Source: Acidobacteriota bacterium (GTDB taxonomy: Bacteria > Acidobacteriota > Polarisedimenticolia > J045). From it: a stretch of DNA of 34,098 bases. Both the position numbers and the translations under genes were made by a program. The notes below the pieces were generated by a model. The model was not told where the DNA came from and searched no databases. It worked only from the letters and a program-made list of their open reading frames with translations. Where the stretch lies: positions 1 through 34,098 of the forward strand of contig RFHH01000181.1 in NCBI GenBank assembly GCA_003696075.1. The letters run 5' to 3'. Positions within the stretch are counted from its first letter, which is position 1. Each line of letters starts with the position of its first letter. Of this stretch, positions 14,419-22,253 are shown piece after piece.

Positions 14419-16248
14419 CTATTCGCTGCTCTTTCGCCGGGAGCCGGTTTCCTGCGCTCCCGGCGCGGTTTCCGCCGGGGAAGCGGGAATCGGCAGGTCG
14501 AACAGCAAGGCCCGGACGAACTGTACCGGCGGCGATCCGAAGGAGAGCAGCCGGTCGTGGTATCGGCGCTGGTCGAAGGCGTCCCCCCACCGGCGCTCCG
14601 CCTCGCGCCGCAGGTCGGCGTGGCCCAGGTAGCCGACGAAGTACGTCGAGAGCTGGACCGCGGTAAGTTGGGCGCGCCGCCACTTCCCCTCCGCCTCGCT
14701 CTTCTCCTGGAACGCCGTCTCCACCATGAGGCGCATCGCTTCCTCGCGGGTCATACCGGAGGTGTGGACGCCCTGGTCGATGAGGGCGTTGACGATGACG
14801 CGGAGGTACCACTTGCGGTTCACCAGCTTCGTCAGCGGGTCGTCGTCCGGAAAGCCGGCGTCCGCCATCAGCTTCTCGGCGTAGACGGCCCATCCCTCGA
14901 TGAAGGGACCGGAGGCGAGGACGGCACGGAGCCTGGAGGGGTACCGGTTGGCGCGGGCGAGCTGGAGATAGTGGCCGGGCATCGCCTCGTGGACGGTCAG
15001 CTCGGCCATGGAGATCAGGTTGTACTCCCGGAGGAACGACCGGACCTGTTCGTCGGTCCACCCGGCGGGAAGCGGCGCGACGGCGAAGAAGGTCTTCTGC
15101 CCGACGTCGAGGGGACCGGGGGCGTCGCAGTAGGCCACCGCCACGCCCCGCTGGTACTCCGGCATCACGATGATCTCCACGGGATCCTCCGGGAGGCTCA
15201 CCAGGCCGTGTTCGCGGACGAATGCGGTGGCGCGGTCGAGCATGCGCTGCGCCGTCTCGACGAGGGCGTCCTTGTCCGGGAGCTGCCGGTACGCAACCTC
15301 CAGCGCCGCCCGGATGATCGCCTGCTTGTACGCCTCGCTCGGATTCTCGGGGAACTCGGTGTAGGGATAAAGGCGCGCGTACACCTGCCGCGCGAGCCCG
15401 TACATCTCCTCGCGCACCCGGGCGAGCTCGGCCTCGGCCCGCGAGCGGATCTCCTCGCGGCCGAGGGGCGAGAAGAGCGTGTGCCTCAGCTTGGCGTCGA
15501 ACAGCGCGGGGCCGAGCCGGAAGTCGCCCGAGGCCGCTGGGACCAGTTCCTCCTCGAGCCATCGCTGGTGGCGGCGGATGGCCTCCCGCGCGCTCTCGAG
15601 GGCGCGCTCCAGCCGCCGGCGGGACGGGCCCTCCAGCGCATCCAGACGGGGCCGAACCATCTCGTCCAGCACCGCCAGCAATCCCTCGGTTTGCCGCGCC
15701 GCCGTTTCCGCGTGGACGCGCGGAACGCGGGCCGGGTCGAGGGCGGCCCGCACCTGTTCGAAAAACCGCGGCAGAGCCAAAAGGCGCGCGGCGGCGCTCT
15801 CCAGCCGCCGGGGAAGCGGGGCGAAGTCACGCGCCATCAGCCCGTAGATCGCGCTTCCGGCGAGTCTCGTGTACAGGAGGGGATTCCAGGCCCACTCCTG
15901 CAAGGTTTCGAGTTCGAACAGCTCGCTGCGCAGCGCGTGCTCCAAGAGCGCCGCGTCGACCTGCCGGTCCCGTGAGAGGGCGCGGCGGTCGATCCGTGCG
16001 AGCCGCCCGAGGAACTCCCGTGCGAACGCCGCCCGCGCCCGCCGCGCCTCGGGGGAGACGTCGTCCAACTCGGAGTCGACGCGGTGATCCCCCAGGAGGG
16101 TCGCGCCGACGGGGGAGAGCGCCGGCATCCGGTCCAGGTACTCGGACGCCAGACGGTCGAAGCGCTCGTCGTCGCTCGACGCCGACCAGGCGGGGACCTT
16201 GAGGGCCACGACGAAAACGATCGAACCGATCAGAGCTTTCCCGAACAA
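14419..16248 (-). CDS. DUF885 family metallopeptidase-like secreted protein
   Basis: 609 aa. TTG start at 16248 chosen because GGAGGAAGG lies just upstream (16253-16261) and the product begins with a clean Sec signal peptide (FGKALIGSIVFVVALKVPAWSASS). DUF885 proteins are all-helical, gluzincin-like putative metallopeptidases; the metal motif HEAMPGH is at 420-426, followed by the conserved GPFIEGWAVYAEKL and the Glu-rich C-terminal helix TAFQEKSEAEGKW. Length fits the family (550-620). Predicted periplasmic. Specificity unknown; some members have been tied to peptide or ester hydrolysis. Its promoter region is the 193-bp divergent spacer shared with the zinc-ribbon gene. Confidence 0.9.
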   Translation of the reverse strand: MFGKALIGSIVFVVALKVPAWSASSDDERFDRLASEYLDRMPALSPVGATLLGDHRVDSELDDVSPEARRARAAFAREFLGRLARIDRRALSRDRQVDAALLEHALRSELFELETLQEWAWNPLLYTRLAGSAIYGLMARDFAPLPRRLESAAARLLALPRFFEQVRAALDPARVPRVHAETAARQTEGLLAVLDEMVRPRLDALEGPSRRRLERALESAREAIRRHQRWLEEELVPAASGDFRLGPALFDAKLRHTLFSPLGREEIRSRAEAELARVREEMYGLARQVYARLYPYTEFPENPSEAYKQAIIRAALEVAYRQLPDKDALVETAQRMLDRATAFVREHGLVSLPEDPVEIIVMPEYQRGVAVAYCDAPGPLDVGQKTFFAVAPLPAGWTDEQVRSFLREYNLISMAELTVHEAMPGHYLQLARANRYPSRLRAVLASGPFIEGWAVYAEKLMADAGFPDDDPLTKLVNRKWYLRVIVNALIDQGVHTSGMTREEAMRLMVETAFQEKSEAEGKWRRAQLTAVQLSTYFVGYLGHADLRREAERRWGDAFDQRRYHDRLLSFGSPPVQFVRALLFDLPIPASPAETAPGAQETGSRRKSSE

Positions 16249-16441
16249 TGGACCTTCCTCCGCGCCCCCCGTCGAGCTCCGCCAGCATACCGGCCCTTGC
16301 CGTCGCCGGCCGAGAGCCTCCGGACCTCGCTCAAGTCGGGCGTGCGGGGGCCGATGCGTGCCGAGAGCCCTTCCCGCCGGCAGCAGGGCCCCCGGGTGGC
16401 GTCCGGATCGCCGGGGGAGGGGCCGCCGGAGCGAGCCCATC

Positions 16442-17425
16442 GTGTCGACCGCCTGCACGGTCCAGTTCTTCTGCGTCACATGCGGCGACGGCCGAGAGAT
16501 GTCGGCCGAGGAGCGCGAGGACGGGCTGCTCGACCTCGTCTGCGGGGCCTGCGGCGAGCACTACAGCAACATCCCGCGGGAAGCGGTGGAGAGATTCGAG
16601 GCGGCGTCCTCGTCTCCCTCCGAAGAGGCCGAGCCGAGCGGCGGCGGCGACGAGGCGGCGACACCCAGGGCTCTGCGCCAAAAGATCGAAGGCGAGACCT
16701 CGGAGGGCACCGACCAGCCGGCCGAGGAGGCTCCCCCGGAGCCGCGCCCCCGGCACGCCGTCGAGAAGGCGCGCCGGATCGCGGAACGCCACCGGCTCCC
16801 GTTCCTTCTCGCGTTGCAGGTCGCGGAGGGCCGGCTGTCGCTCGCGCAGGCGCAAGCGAAGGCCCGCAACGCCGCCGCGGGGAGCTCCGCCGCACCTCGG
16901 GCCGGATTCGACCGGCGCGCCGCCTGGCTGGCGGTCGCCGCGTCGGGGCTCGCCCTCCTCCTCCTGCTGCTGACCCCCCGGCGGGCGGGTGAGGAAACGG
17001 CGCCCGGAGAGGAAGCGCCGCCGCCGGCCGCCGCCGCCGCTCCCCGCGAGCGGCCGGCACCGCGTCCGCCGGCGCGTCCGCTGCCGCCGAAAGCGCTGGT
17101 GGAGCTTCAACGCACCGCCGGCGGTGAGCTTGCGGGGATCACCGCCCCGACACCGGAGGCTGTCCTCGAGACCTTCTGCCGCCGGGCGTCCTACCGCTGC
17201 CTCGAACCGGTGGGGATCGGCCCGACCCTCCCGATGCGCTCCCGGACGCGGCTCGGTCTTTACATCTCCCGCCGGGCCGACCCGCCTTTCCGGGCGATCC
17301 GCATCGTCTATCGCCCGGAGGAGCATGGCTGGCGCGCCGGGGACGGCAAGTCTCCGATCCCCTCGGTCCCGGCCCCGGACTATCCGGACGGTGTCGTGAT
17401 CCACCCCGTGCGCGGGGGATCGTGA
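16442..17425 (+). CDS. Zinc-ribbon, single-pass membrane protein of unknown function
   Basis: 327 aa from GTG 16442; GGAG lies about ten bases upstream. The N-terminal zinc ribbon has CVTC (C11, C14) and CGAC (C34, C37) with the spacing of an MJ0042/DnaJ-like ribbon. Residues about 55-105 are acidic and disordered; 105-140 form a helical region (RRIAERHRLPFLLALQVAEG); one transmembrane helix lies at 160-178 (WLAVAASGLALLLLLL); then a Pro/Ala-rich linker; then a small C-terminal domain (about 225-327, VLETFCRRASYRCLEPVGIG) of unknown type. The likely topology is ribbon inside and C-terminal domain outside. This ribbon-TM-variable-domain style is common in delta-proteobacteria and Acidobacteria, often with no known function. 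Confidence 0.72.
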   Translation: MSTACTVQFFCVTCGDGREMSAEEREDGLLDLVCGACGEHYSNIPREAVERFEAASSSPSEEAEPSGGGDEAATPRALRQKIEGETSEGTDQPAEEAPPEPRPRHAVEKARRIAERHRLPFLLALQVAEGRLSLAQAQAKARNAAAGSSAAPRAGFDRRAAWLAVAASGLALLLLLLTPRRAGEETAPGEEAPPPAAAAAPRERPAPRPPARPLPPKALVELQRTAGGELAGITAPTPEAVLETFCRRASYRCLEPVGIGPTLPMRSRTRLGLYISRRADPPFRAIRIVYRPEEHGWRAGDGKSPIPSVPAPDYPDGVVIHPVRGGS

Positions 17426-17519
17426 CCGGCCGGTTGTGGCCCCGGCGGCATCGTCGTAAGAAACGTGGCGGACGGCGCGCCCGGCTCTCCGGGGATCGTC
17501 GCCGGCTCGAGGAGGTCTC

Positions 17520-19244
17520 ATGTCGCGCTGGCCTGCCGGCGCCGCGGCGGCCGCCGCGTGCGCGGCACTGATCGCGGCGCCCGCCATGGGTGCCGACGTC
17601 ACCAACCCCGCCGACGTCACCGGCTTGACGGCCGTGCGGGAGGGAACCGACGTCCACCTCACCTGGGCGCCGGTGACCACCGACGCGGCGGGACAGCCCG
17701 AGAACGTCGACTTCTACAAGATCTATCGCGGCGCCACACCCGATTTCGTCCCGGACAAGTCCGGGGGATCGAACCAGATCGGGACGTCCACCTCGACCGA
17801 CTTCGTCGATCCGGGTGCGGCCACCCCGGGTGGGAACGCCTTCTATCTGGTCAGCGCCGTCGACACGGCCGGCAACGAGGGCCGGACCAAGAAGAGCACG
17901 ATCACGAAGCCCCCCGTCCTGTCCGGTTACTGGACCGACACCTCGATCGAGCTCCAGTGGACCTCGGCCGAGCCGGCCGATCAGGTCACCGGCTACCGCG
18001 TGTACTACGGGCGCGCTTCCCGGCAGTACGAATTCGTCGACGACGTGGGGATGGCCACGAGTCACTCCCTCACCGGCCTGGAGACCAACGTCAACTGGTA
18101 TGCGGCGGTCACCGCGATCGACGTGAACGGGAACGAGTCGGACTTCTCCAACGAGCACGTCGATGCCGTCGGCGGCACGATCGACCTCCGGGCGATGAAC
18201 GAGGTGAAGCTCTGCTGGGGGGCGGACAACTGCCCGCCCCTCCCGGGAGAGATCCAGCGCTCGAACGGGCAGGAGAAGCTGCTGGCGGTCGATTTTCCGG
18301 AGGGCGACTGGACGAACATCACGGTCACGCTCACGCTCGACTCCCGGCTGTGCGGGCCGCCGATCGCCCCCGACAAGTGCGGCGACCAGAATCCCGGCTG
18401 GAATCCGTGCGGCGATCCCTGGGACCGCACGGCCCATCTCTTCCTGGTGCTGGACGACTGCGTCGACACCGGGGGGAGCTGCGTCGGGACGCACGAGAAC
18501 CTCGAGCTGATGCGGGCCATCACCCCGTTCGGGACCGATGCGCCGCCCCCGGACGGTTCGGGGGTCGTTCCGCCGCGCGTGCTGACGCTCGACATCACGC
18601 CCTACCGGCCGCTGCTCGTCGGAAGGAAGTACCTGGGTGCGAAGATCTCCACCTATGTCCGCTACTGGTGGGTGAGCGCCGACTTCCACTTCAGCGAGCG
18701 GCCCGAGGAGGCCTCGCCGAAGCCGCCCGCCAAGGGCGTGAAGGTGCTCTTCTTCGGCAACGCCGACCCGCCGACGAAGACGATCAGCATCCCCGCCTCC
18801 GCCACCCAGGTCATGACCCGGCTGTTCACCACCGGCCATGGGGGGAACTCCCGCTGCGACGGCGGGAGCAACGATGGTGGCGCCTGCTCTTCGAGCGCGG
18901 AGTGCCCGGGTGGCTCCTGCCAGAACTGCGACGAGTTCTGCCATCGCCTGAACCAGATCATCGTCGACGGCACGCCCGTGTGGGAAACGGTGCCGTGGCG
19001 GGACGACTGCAGTCCGGGAAGCATCTTCGCCTGCCAGGAGTGGAACGCCTGCGGGTGGCCCTCTTGCACCTTCTCGCGCGCCGGCTGGTGCCCCGGCTAC
19101 ATCGCCTGCCATCACGACGCCCCGTGCGACCAGGATCTGGACATGACGGCCTATCTGGCACCGGGCGGCACCTACGACGTCGACTATCACGTCGCCGTCC
19201 GGACCGGAAGCTGGGCGGTCAGCCTCGTCGCGTACTGGTACTGA
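17520..19244 (+). CDS. Secreted protein: two FnIII domains plus PNGase-F-like domains
   Basis: 574 aa; ATG with GGAGG five to six bases upstream; signal peptide 1-24 (ALIAAPAMGA). Residues about 26-128 and 130-222 are two FnIII domains (FYKIYRGATP, YRVYYGRAS). Residues about 225-400 look like the N-terminal, and 400-574 the C-terminal, beta-sandwich of peptide-N-glycosidase F: VSADFHF, TTGHGG, NCDEFCHRL, VPWRDDC, FSRAGWCPGY and VDYHV follow the order in PNGase F. PNGase F cleaves N-glycans from asparagine; related proteins also include non-enzymatic and PHM-like folds, and I cannot confirm the Asp/Glu catalytic triad. A Cys-rich insert (446-467) interrupts the C-terminal sandwich. A weak promoter-like TTGTGG-17-TAAGAA lies at 17434-17462. 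Confidence 0.8.
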   Translation: MSRWPAGAAAAAACAALIAAPAMGADVTNPADVTGLTAVREGTDVHLTWAPVTTDAAGQPENVDFYKIYRGATPDFVPDKSGGSNQIGTSTSTDFVDPGAATPGGNAFYLVSAVDTAGNEGRTKKSTITKPPVLSGYWTDTSIELQWTSAEPADQVTGYRVYYGRASRQYEFVDDVGMATSHSLTGLETNVNWYAAVTAIDVNGNESDFSNEHVDAVGGTIDLRAMNEVKLCWGADNCPPLPGEIQRSNGQEKLLAVDFPEGDWTNITVTLTLDSRLCGPPIAPDKCGDQNPGWNPCGDPWDRTAHLFLVLDDCVDTGGSCVGTHENLELMRAITPFGTDAPPPDGSGVVPPRVLTLDITPYRPLLVGRKYLGAKISTYVRYWWVSADFHFSERPEEASPKPPAKGVKVLFFGNADPPTKTISIPASATQVMTRLFTTGHGGNSRCDGGSNDGGACSSSAECPGGSCQNCDEFCHRLNQIIVDGTPVWETVPWRDDCSPGSIFACQEWNACGWPSCTFSRAGWCPGYIACHHDAPCDQDLDMTAYLAPGGTYDVDYHVAVRTGSWAVSLVAYWY

Positions 19245-19248
19245 CGGG

Positions 19249-19271
19249 CCTTCCCCGCGGCCCCGGGAAGG
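19249..19271 (+). terminator. Possible transcript-end hairpin after the PNGase-F-like gene
   Basis: CCTTCCC (19249-19255) pairs with GGGAAGG (19265-19271), beginning four bases after the stop codon, and is followed by a second GC hairpin (GCCGG/CCGGC near 19276-19288). There is no T-run, so a weak or Rho-assisted end is the most that can be claimed. Confidence 0.3.
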
Positions 19272-19314
19272 GGAGCCGGCCGCCGGCTGGACAAGGCGGC
19301 CCGGAGAATCGACG

Positions 19315-20013
19315 TTGGCAGGGATGGATGACGCCCTGCCGGTGGCCTATCGGCCGATCCTCGTGACGGGGCTGCCCCGTTCCGGTACCTCCCTGATCGC
19401 CGGGTGCCTCGAGAGGTGCGGCGCGTTCGTGGGCCGCTGCGTCGAGCCGACCCCGGAGAATCCGAAGGGGTTCTTCGAGAACGCCTTCTTGCGTGACGAG
19501 ATCGACAAGAGGCTCCTCCGGGCCCTTCACGCCGACCCGCGCGGCGTCGACCCGCTCCCGGCGCTGGCCGAGGTCCCCGGGATCCGGGGCCTGGAGCGGG
19601 TCGTCCTCGAGGCGCTGAGGATCGAGGGGTACGACGGGCGGCGCCCCTGGTTGTTCAAGGACGCCAAGCTCACGCTCCTGTGGCCGGCGTGGGCGACGGC
19701 CTTCCCGGCAGCGCGGTGGGTCATCGTCCGGAGGCGCGAAGAGGACGTCGTTCGCTCCTGCCTGAGGACCGGTTTCATGCGGCGCCGCTCCGGCGATCCA
19801 CGCTTCTGGCGGCTCTTCTGCCGGGCCTACCTCGACCGGCTCGAGCGACTGAAGGCCAGCGGTGCCTGGTGGCGCGAGATCTGGCCCGGCGGCCTCGTCG
19901 GCGGTGACCTCGCCCCCATCGAGCGGCTCTGCGCGGACCTCGGACTCGAGCCGGCACGGGAGGCGATCCGGCGGTTCGTGGCCCCCGAGCACTGGCACGC
20001 TCCCGCCGGTTGA
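19315..20013 (+). CDS. Sulfotransferase-family protein
   Basis: 232 aa from TTG 19315, which has GGAG about eight to nine bases upstream; ATG 19324 is an alternative but has almost no room for an RBS. The PAPS 5'-phosphosulfate-binding loop is VTGLPRSGTSL (about 17-27). The FFENAFLRDEIDK region, the FKDAKLTLLWPAW motif and the 3'-phosphate-binding-like WVIVRRREEDVVRSC match prokaryotic sulfotransferases. It would transfer sulfate from PAPS to a hydroxyl or amine of a metabolite, lipid or glycan; the acceptor cannot be read from the sequence. No signal peptide. It follows the PNGase-F-like gene on the same strand at 70 bp, across hairpins that may separate the transcripts. Confidence 0.83.
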   Translation: MAGMDDALPVAYRPILVTGLPRSGTSLIAGCLERCGAFVGRCVEPTPENPKGFFENAFLRDEIDKRLLRALHADPRGVDPLPALAEVPGIRGLERVVLEALRIEGYDGRRPWLFKDAKLTLLWPAWATAFPAARWVIVRRREEDVVRSCLRTGFMRRRSGDPRFWRLFCRAYLDRLERLKASGAWWREIWPGGLVGGDLAPIERLCADLGLEPAREAIRRFVAPEHWHAPAG

Positions 20014-20034
20014 GGGCCGTTGCGGGGGCCCCGC

Positions 20035-20063
20035 TTGTCAGGGCCGGACGGGGGCCGAATATT
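20035..20063 (+). promoter_or_regulatory. Candidate promoter for the ABA-sandwich-like gene
   Basis: TTGTCA (20035-20040), 17-bp spacer, AATATT (20058-20063). Matches 5/6 and 4/6. It lies in the only AT-containing patch of this spacer and predicts a start site near 20070, giving a roughly 50-nt leader. Confidence 0.45.
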
Positions 20064-20067
20064 GTCC

Positions 20068-20101
20068 CGAGGGCCCCGCCGGGTGCGCCCTCGGGGGCCC
20101 T
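20068..20101 (+). promoter_or_regulatory. Two mutually exclusive leader hairpins
   Basis: CGAGGGC (20068-20074) pairs perfectly with GCCCTCG (20087-20093). The overlapping AGGGCCCC (20070-20077) pairs perfectly with GGGGCCCT (20094-20101). Because both use 20070-20074 they cannot form together. This geometry recalls attenuator leaders, but no T-run, leader peptide or ligand domain is visible. Confidence 0.3.
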
Positions 20102-20121
20102 GACGCCGGAGGGGGAAGGAC

Positions 20122-20499
20122 GTGAACCTGCCCAAGCCTCCCGAGTACCTGCCGCCGGGGCCGGCCTTGAACCGGCTCGTCGCCACCCTGATCTGCGGGG
20201 CGACGAGCGGGATGCCGGACGAGACCTATCCCGCCTACAGCACCGACCCGGCCCTCGCCTTCGAGGCCGTGGACATCTTCCTGAGCGAGTTCGACGAGGC
20301 GAAGCTCACGATCGAGTACCCTGTCCCGGAGGTCTGGATCAAGATGAGTTCCGACGAGACCCACTCGAGCTGGGTCCCGGTCGCCTTCACGGTGGGAGAC
20401 ACGCTCCCGCACGCCCTCTGCCTGGCGATCCTCAAGGCGAAGGGGCACGAAGCGGAGATCACCGTCGATGCGAAGGCGGCCTCATCAGAGGCGGGCTGA
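20122..20499 (+). CDS. Small protein resembling the phage ABA-sandwich domain
   Basis: 125 aa from GTG 20122; GGGGGAAGG lies just upstream. The layout PGPALNRLVATLICG, then YPAYSTDPALAFEAVD, then SWVPVAFTVGD, and finally TLPHALCLAILKAKGHE follows, from memory, the phage ABA sandwich domain found in tailed-phage genomes and many bacteria, usually in small stand-alone proteins of about 100-130 aa. Function unknown in the family. No other phage gene is near and base composition matches the surroundings, so this looks like a domesticated or chromosomal member rather than a prophage remnant. Convergent with the PilT-like gene, with only 8 bp between stop codons. Confidence 0.62.
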   Translation: MNLPKPPEYLPPGPALNRLVATLICGATSGMPDETYPAYSTDPALAFEAVDIFLSEFDEAKLTIEYPVPEVWIKMSSDETHSSWVPVAFTVGDTLPHALCLAILKAKGHEAEITVDAKAASSEAG

Positions 20500-20507
20500 G
20501 GGCCCGA

Positions 20508-22115
20508 TTACCAGTCTCCCCAGACGTCGTCCTCGTCCTCGGTCATCTCGGAAGTCGGTTCGTCGGCGGGAAATCCACCGAGCTTGGATTCGTACCTCCG
20601 GCACAATTCCTCGAACGCCTGCACCGCGCGGCGCCGTTCCTCTTCGATGCGCCGGATCCGCTCGGCCTGCTCGCGGTCGCGGCACCGCATCTCCTCGAGC
20701 TCGCGCTCGAGCTGCTCCAACCGGCGGGCCGTCTGCTTCGCCTCCATCTCGTACAGCTTGTTCTGGGTTTCGACCGCCTTGAGGATCTCCTCGCGGTCGG
20801 CCTCCATGTGCCGCAGTTCGCGGATGCGGGCCGCCTCCGCCTGACGGAGCGTGCGGAGCTCCTCCTCCAGCTCGCGGATCTTCGCGTCCCGCTGGGCGAG
20901 TTGCCGCTCGGTCTCCCGCCGGAGCTTCTCGTACCGGGACTCGGCATCCAGCAACCTGTGAATCCGAGCGAATTCCGCTTCCGTCGGCATCGTCGACTCC
21001 TCGTTGACGCCGTGGCGCCGCCTCTCCGGGTGCAGGGCCCGCTGGCAAACTCCGCGCAGGAGGGCGTCGAACTCCGCGGCGTCGGGGGAGACCCGCCGCG
21101 CCGCCTCCGGTTCCACCACGCGGTGCACCGCCAGCGCGACGAGCGACTGGTTGAGCGTCTGCATGCCACGGCCGCCGTTCTCCCGGGCGATCGCCGGCAC
21201 GATCTCCTCGAGCCGGCCTCGGGCGACGAGGGCCGCGAGGTCGTCGGTCCGCCGCATCACCTCGACCGCCGCCACCATCCCGCTGCCATCCGCGCGCTCC
21301 ACCAGCCGCTGGTGGACCACCGCCTGGAGGACCTCGGCGACCCGTGCCCGCCGCCGCTCGTCCTCCCCCGCACCGGCCGCCGCGATCGCCTCCGAAAGCG
21401 ACGCAGCGCGCACGGTGGCGATCACGAGGCGATCGCCGGCGGCGTCCACGACGGCGGACCACGTGGGCTCGTCGCGGACCTCGTCGAGCGCGATCACGTC
21501 GGCCCCGTCCCTGATGGCGTTGCGCAGCGCCTCCTCGGCGGTGGCGACGTCGGCGCCGATCTCCTGCTGGATCACCGAACCGAGCCCGTCGGCGATGAGG
21601 TGCTCGATCGGATCCTCGATCGTGCACACCTGAACGAGCCGGCGGTCCACCACCTCCCGCAGCAACGCCGCGAGGGTGGACGATTTCCCGGAGGCGGGCG
21701 GTCCGGCGATCAGCACGAGGCCGTGCGCGAGGCCGGCCAACGGCCTGAGCAGGTCCGGCAGGTGCAGCGAATCGATCGTCGGCGGGGCCGCAGGAAGCCG
21801 CCGGAAGGAAGCGGCCAGCGTTCCCCGCTGGTGGAAGAGCGTCGCCCTGAACCGAGACACGCCGGGCAGCGAATAGCCGAACTCGACCCGCATCCGTTCG
21901 GCGAGGAGCCGCGCCCGCTTCGGTGTGAGGAGCCGGCGCAGGACGCGATCGAGTTCCGTGGGCGTGAGAGGTCGGCCGGGGAGGGGGATGAGCTTTCCCC
22001 GGAGCCGGAGCAGCGGAGGCCGCATCGGCTTGAGATGAAGGTCGGAGGCGTCCTGCTTGACCGCGACCCTCAGGAGGTGATCGAGCTCGAGCGTTCCTTC
22101 GGCGCCACCGCTCAC
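20508..22115 (-). CDS. Divergent PilT/PilU-like ATPase with C-terminal coiled coil
   Basis: 535 aa from GTG 22115, which begins at the first PilT-like residues (LELDHLLRVAVKQDASDLHL); a TTG at 22181 lacks an RBS. PilT-type features: N-terminal PAS-like domain; Walker A GPPASGKSS (K144); Asp box TIEDPIEHL; Walker-B-like VIALDEVRD. In retraction ATPases the sequence GTLHT carries the His box; here it is ATVRAAS (about 233-239), so the histidine is missing. The C-terminal 160 residues (376-535) are an almost continuous charged coiled coil, absent from PilT. No other pilus gene is in the window. It may be a motor adapted to another partner or a non-motor ATPase. An internal RBS-ATG could also make the coiled coil separately. 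Confidence 0.8.
   Translation of the reverse strand: MSGGAEGTLELDHLLRVAVKQDASDLHLKPMRPPLLRLRGKLIPLPGRPLTPTELDRVLRRLLTPKRARLLAERMRVEFGYSLPGVSRFRATLFHQRGTLAASFRRLPAAPPTIDSLHLPDLLRPLAGLAHGLVLIAGPPASGKSSTLAALLREVVDRRLVQVCTIEDPIEHLIADGLGSVIQQEIGADVATAEEALRNAIRDGADVIALDEVRDEPTWSAVVDAAGDRLVIATVRAASLSEAIAAAGAGEDERRRARVAEVLQAVVHQRLVERADGSGMVAAVEVMRRTDDLAALVARGRLEEIVPAIARENGGRGMQTLNQSLVALAVHRVVEPEAARRVSPDAAEFDALLRGVCQRALHPERRRHGVNEESTMPTEAEFARIHRLLDAESRYEKLRRETERQLAQRDAKIRELEEELRTLRQAEAARIRELRHMEADREEILKAVETQNKLYEMEAKQTARRLEQLERELEEMRCRDREQAERIRRIEEERRRAVQAFEELCRRYESKLGGFPADEPTSEMTEDEDDVWGDW
20991..21002 (-). promoter_or_regulatory. Internal in-frame ribosome-binding site inside the PilT-like gene
   Basis: On the minus strand GAGGAG (20997-21002) stands exactly six bases before an in-frame ATG (20988-20990), at the junction between the ATPase and the coiled coil. 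Initiation there would yield a free 160-residue coiled-coil protein starting MPTEAEFARIHRLL and ending at the same stop. The element is as good as the best RBSs in the window. Confidence 0.5.
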
Positions 22116-22253
22116 GGGCCGTCCCCGGACCGGTCCCCGGGCGGCGTGGCCGCCGCCGGGCAGACCGGTCGACGCTGCCAATCTAGGGTCTGGCCCCGGC
22201 GCCGGCCATGACGGAACGGCGGCGGCAAGGCCGGGACAAGCGGCACACCGGCG

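Noticed and set aside
20122-20499. Prophage remnant around the ABA-sandwich-like gene
   Set aside because: No integrase, portal, capsid, tail or lysis genes, no attachment-site repeats, and base composition is continuous with the flanks.
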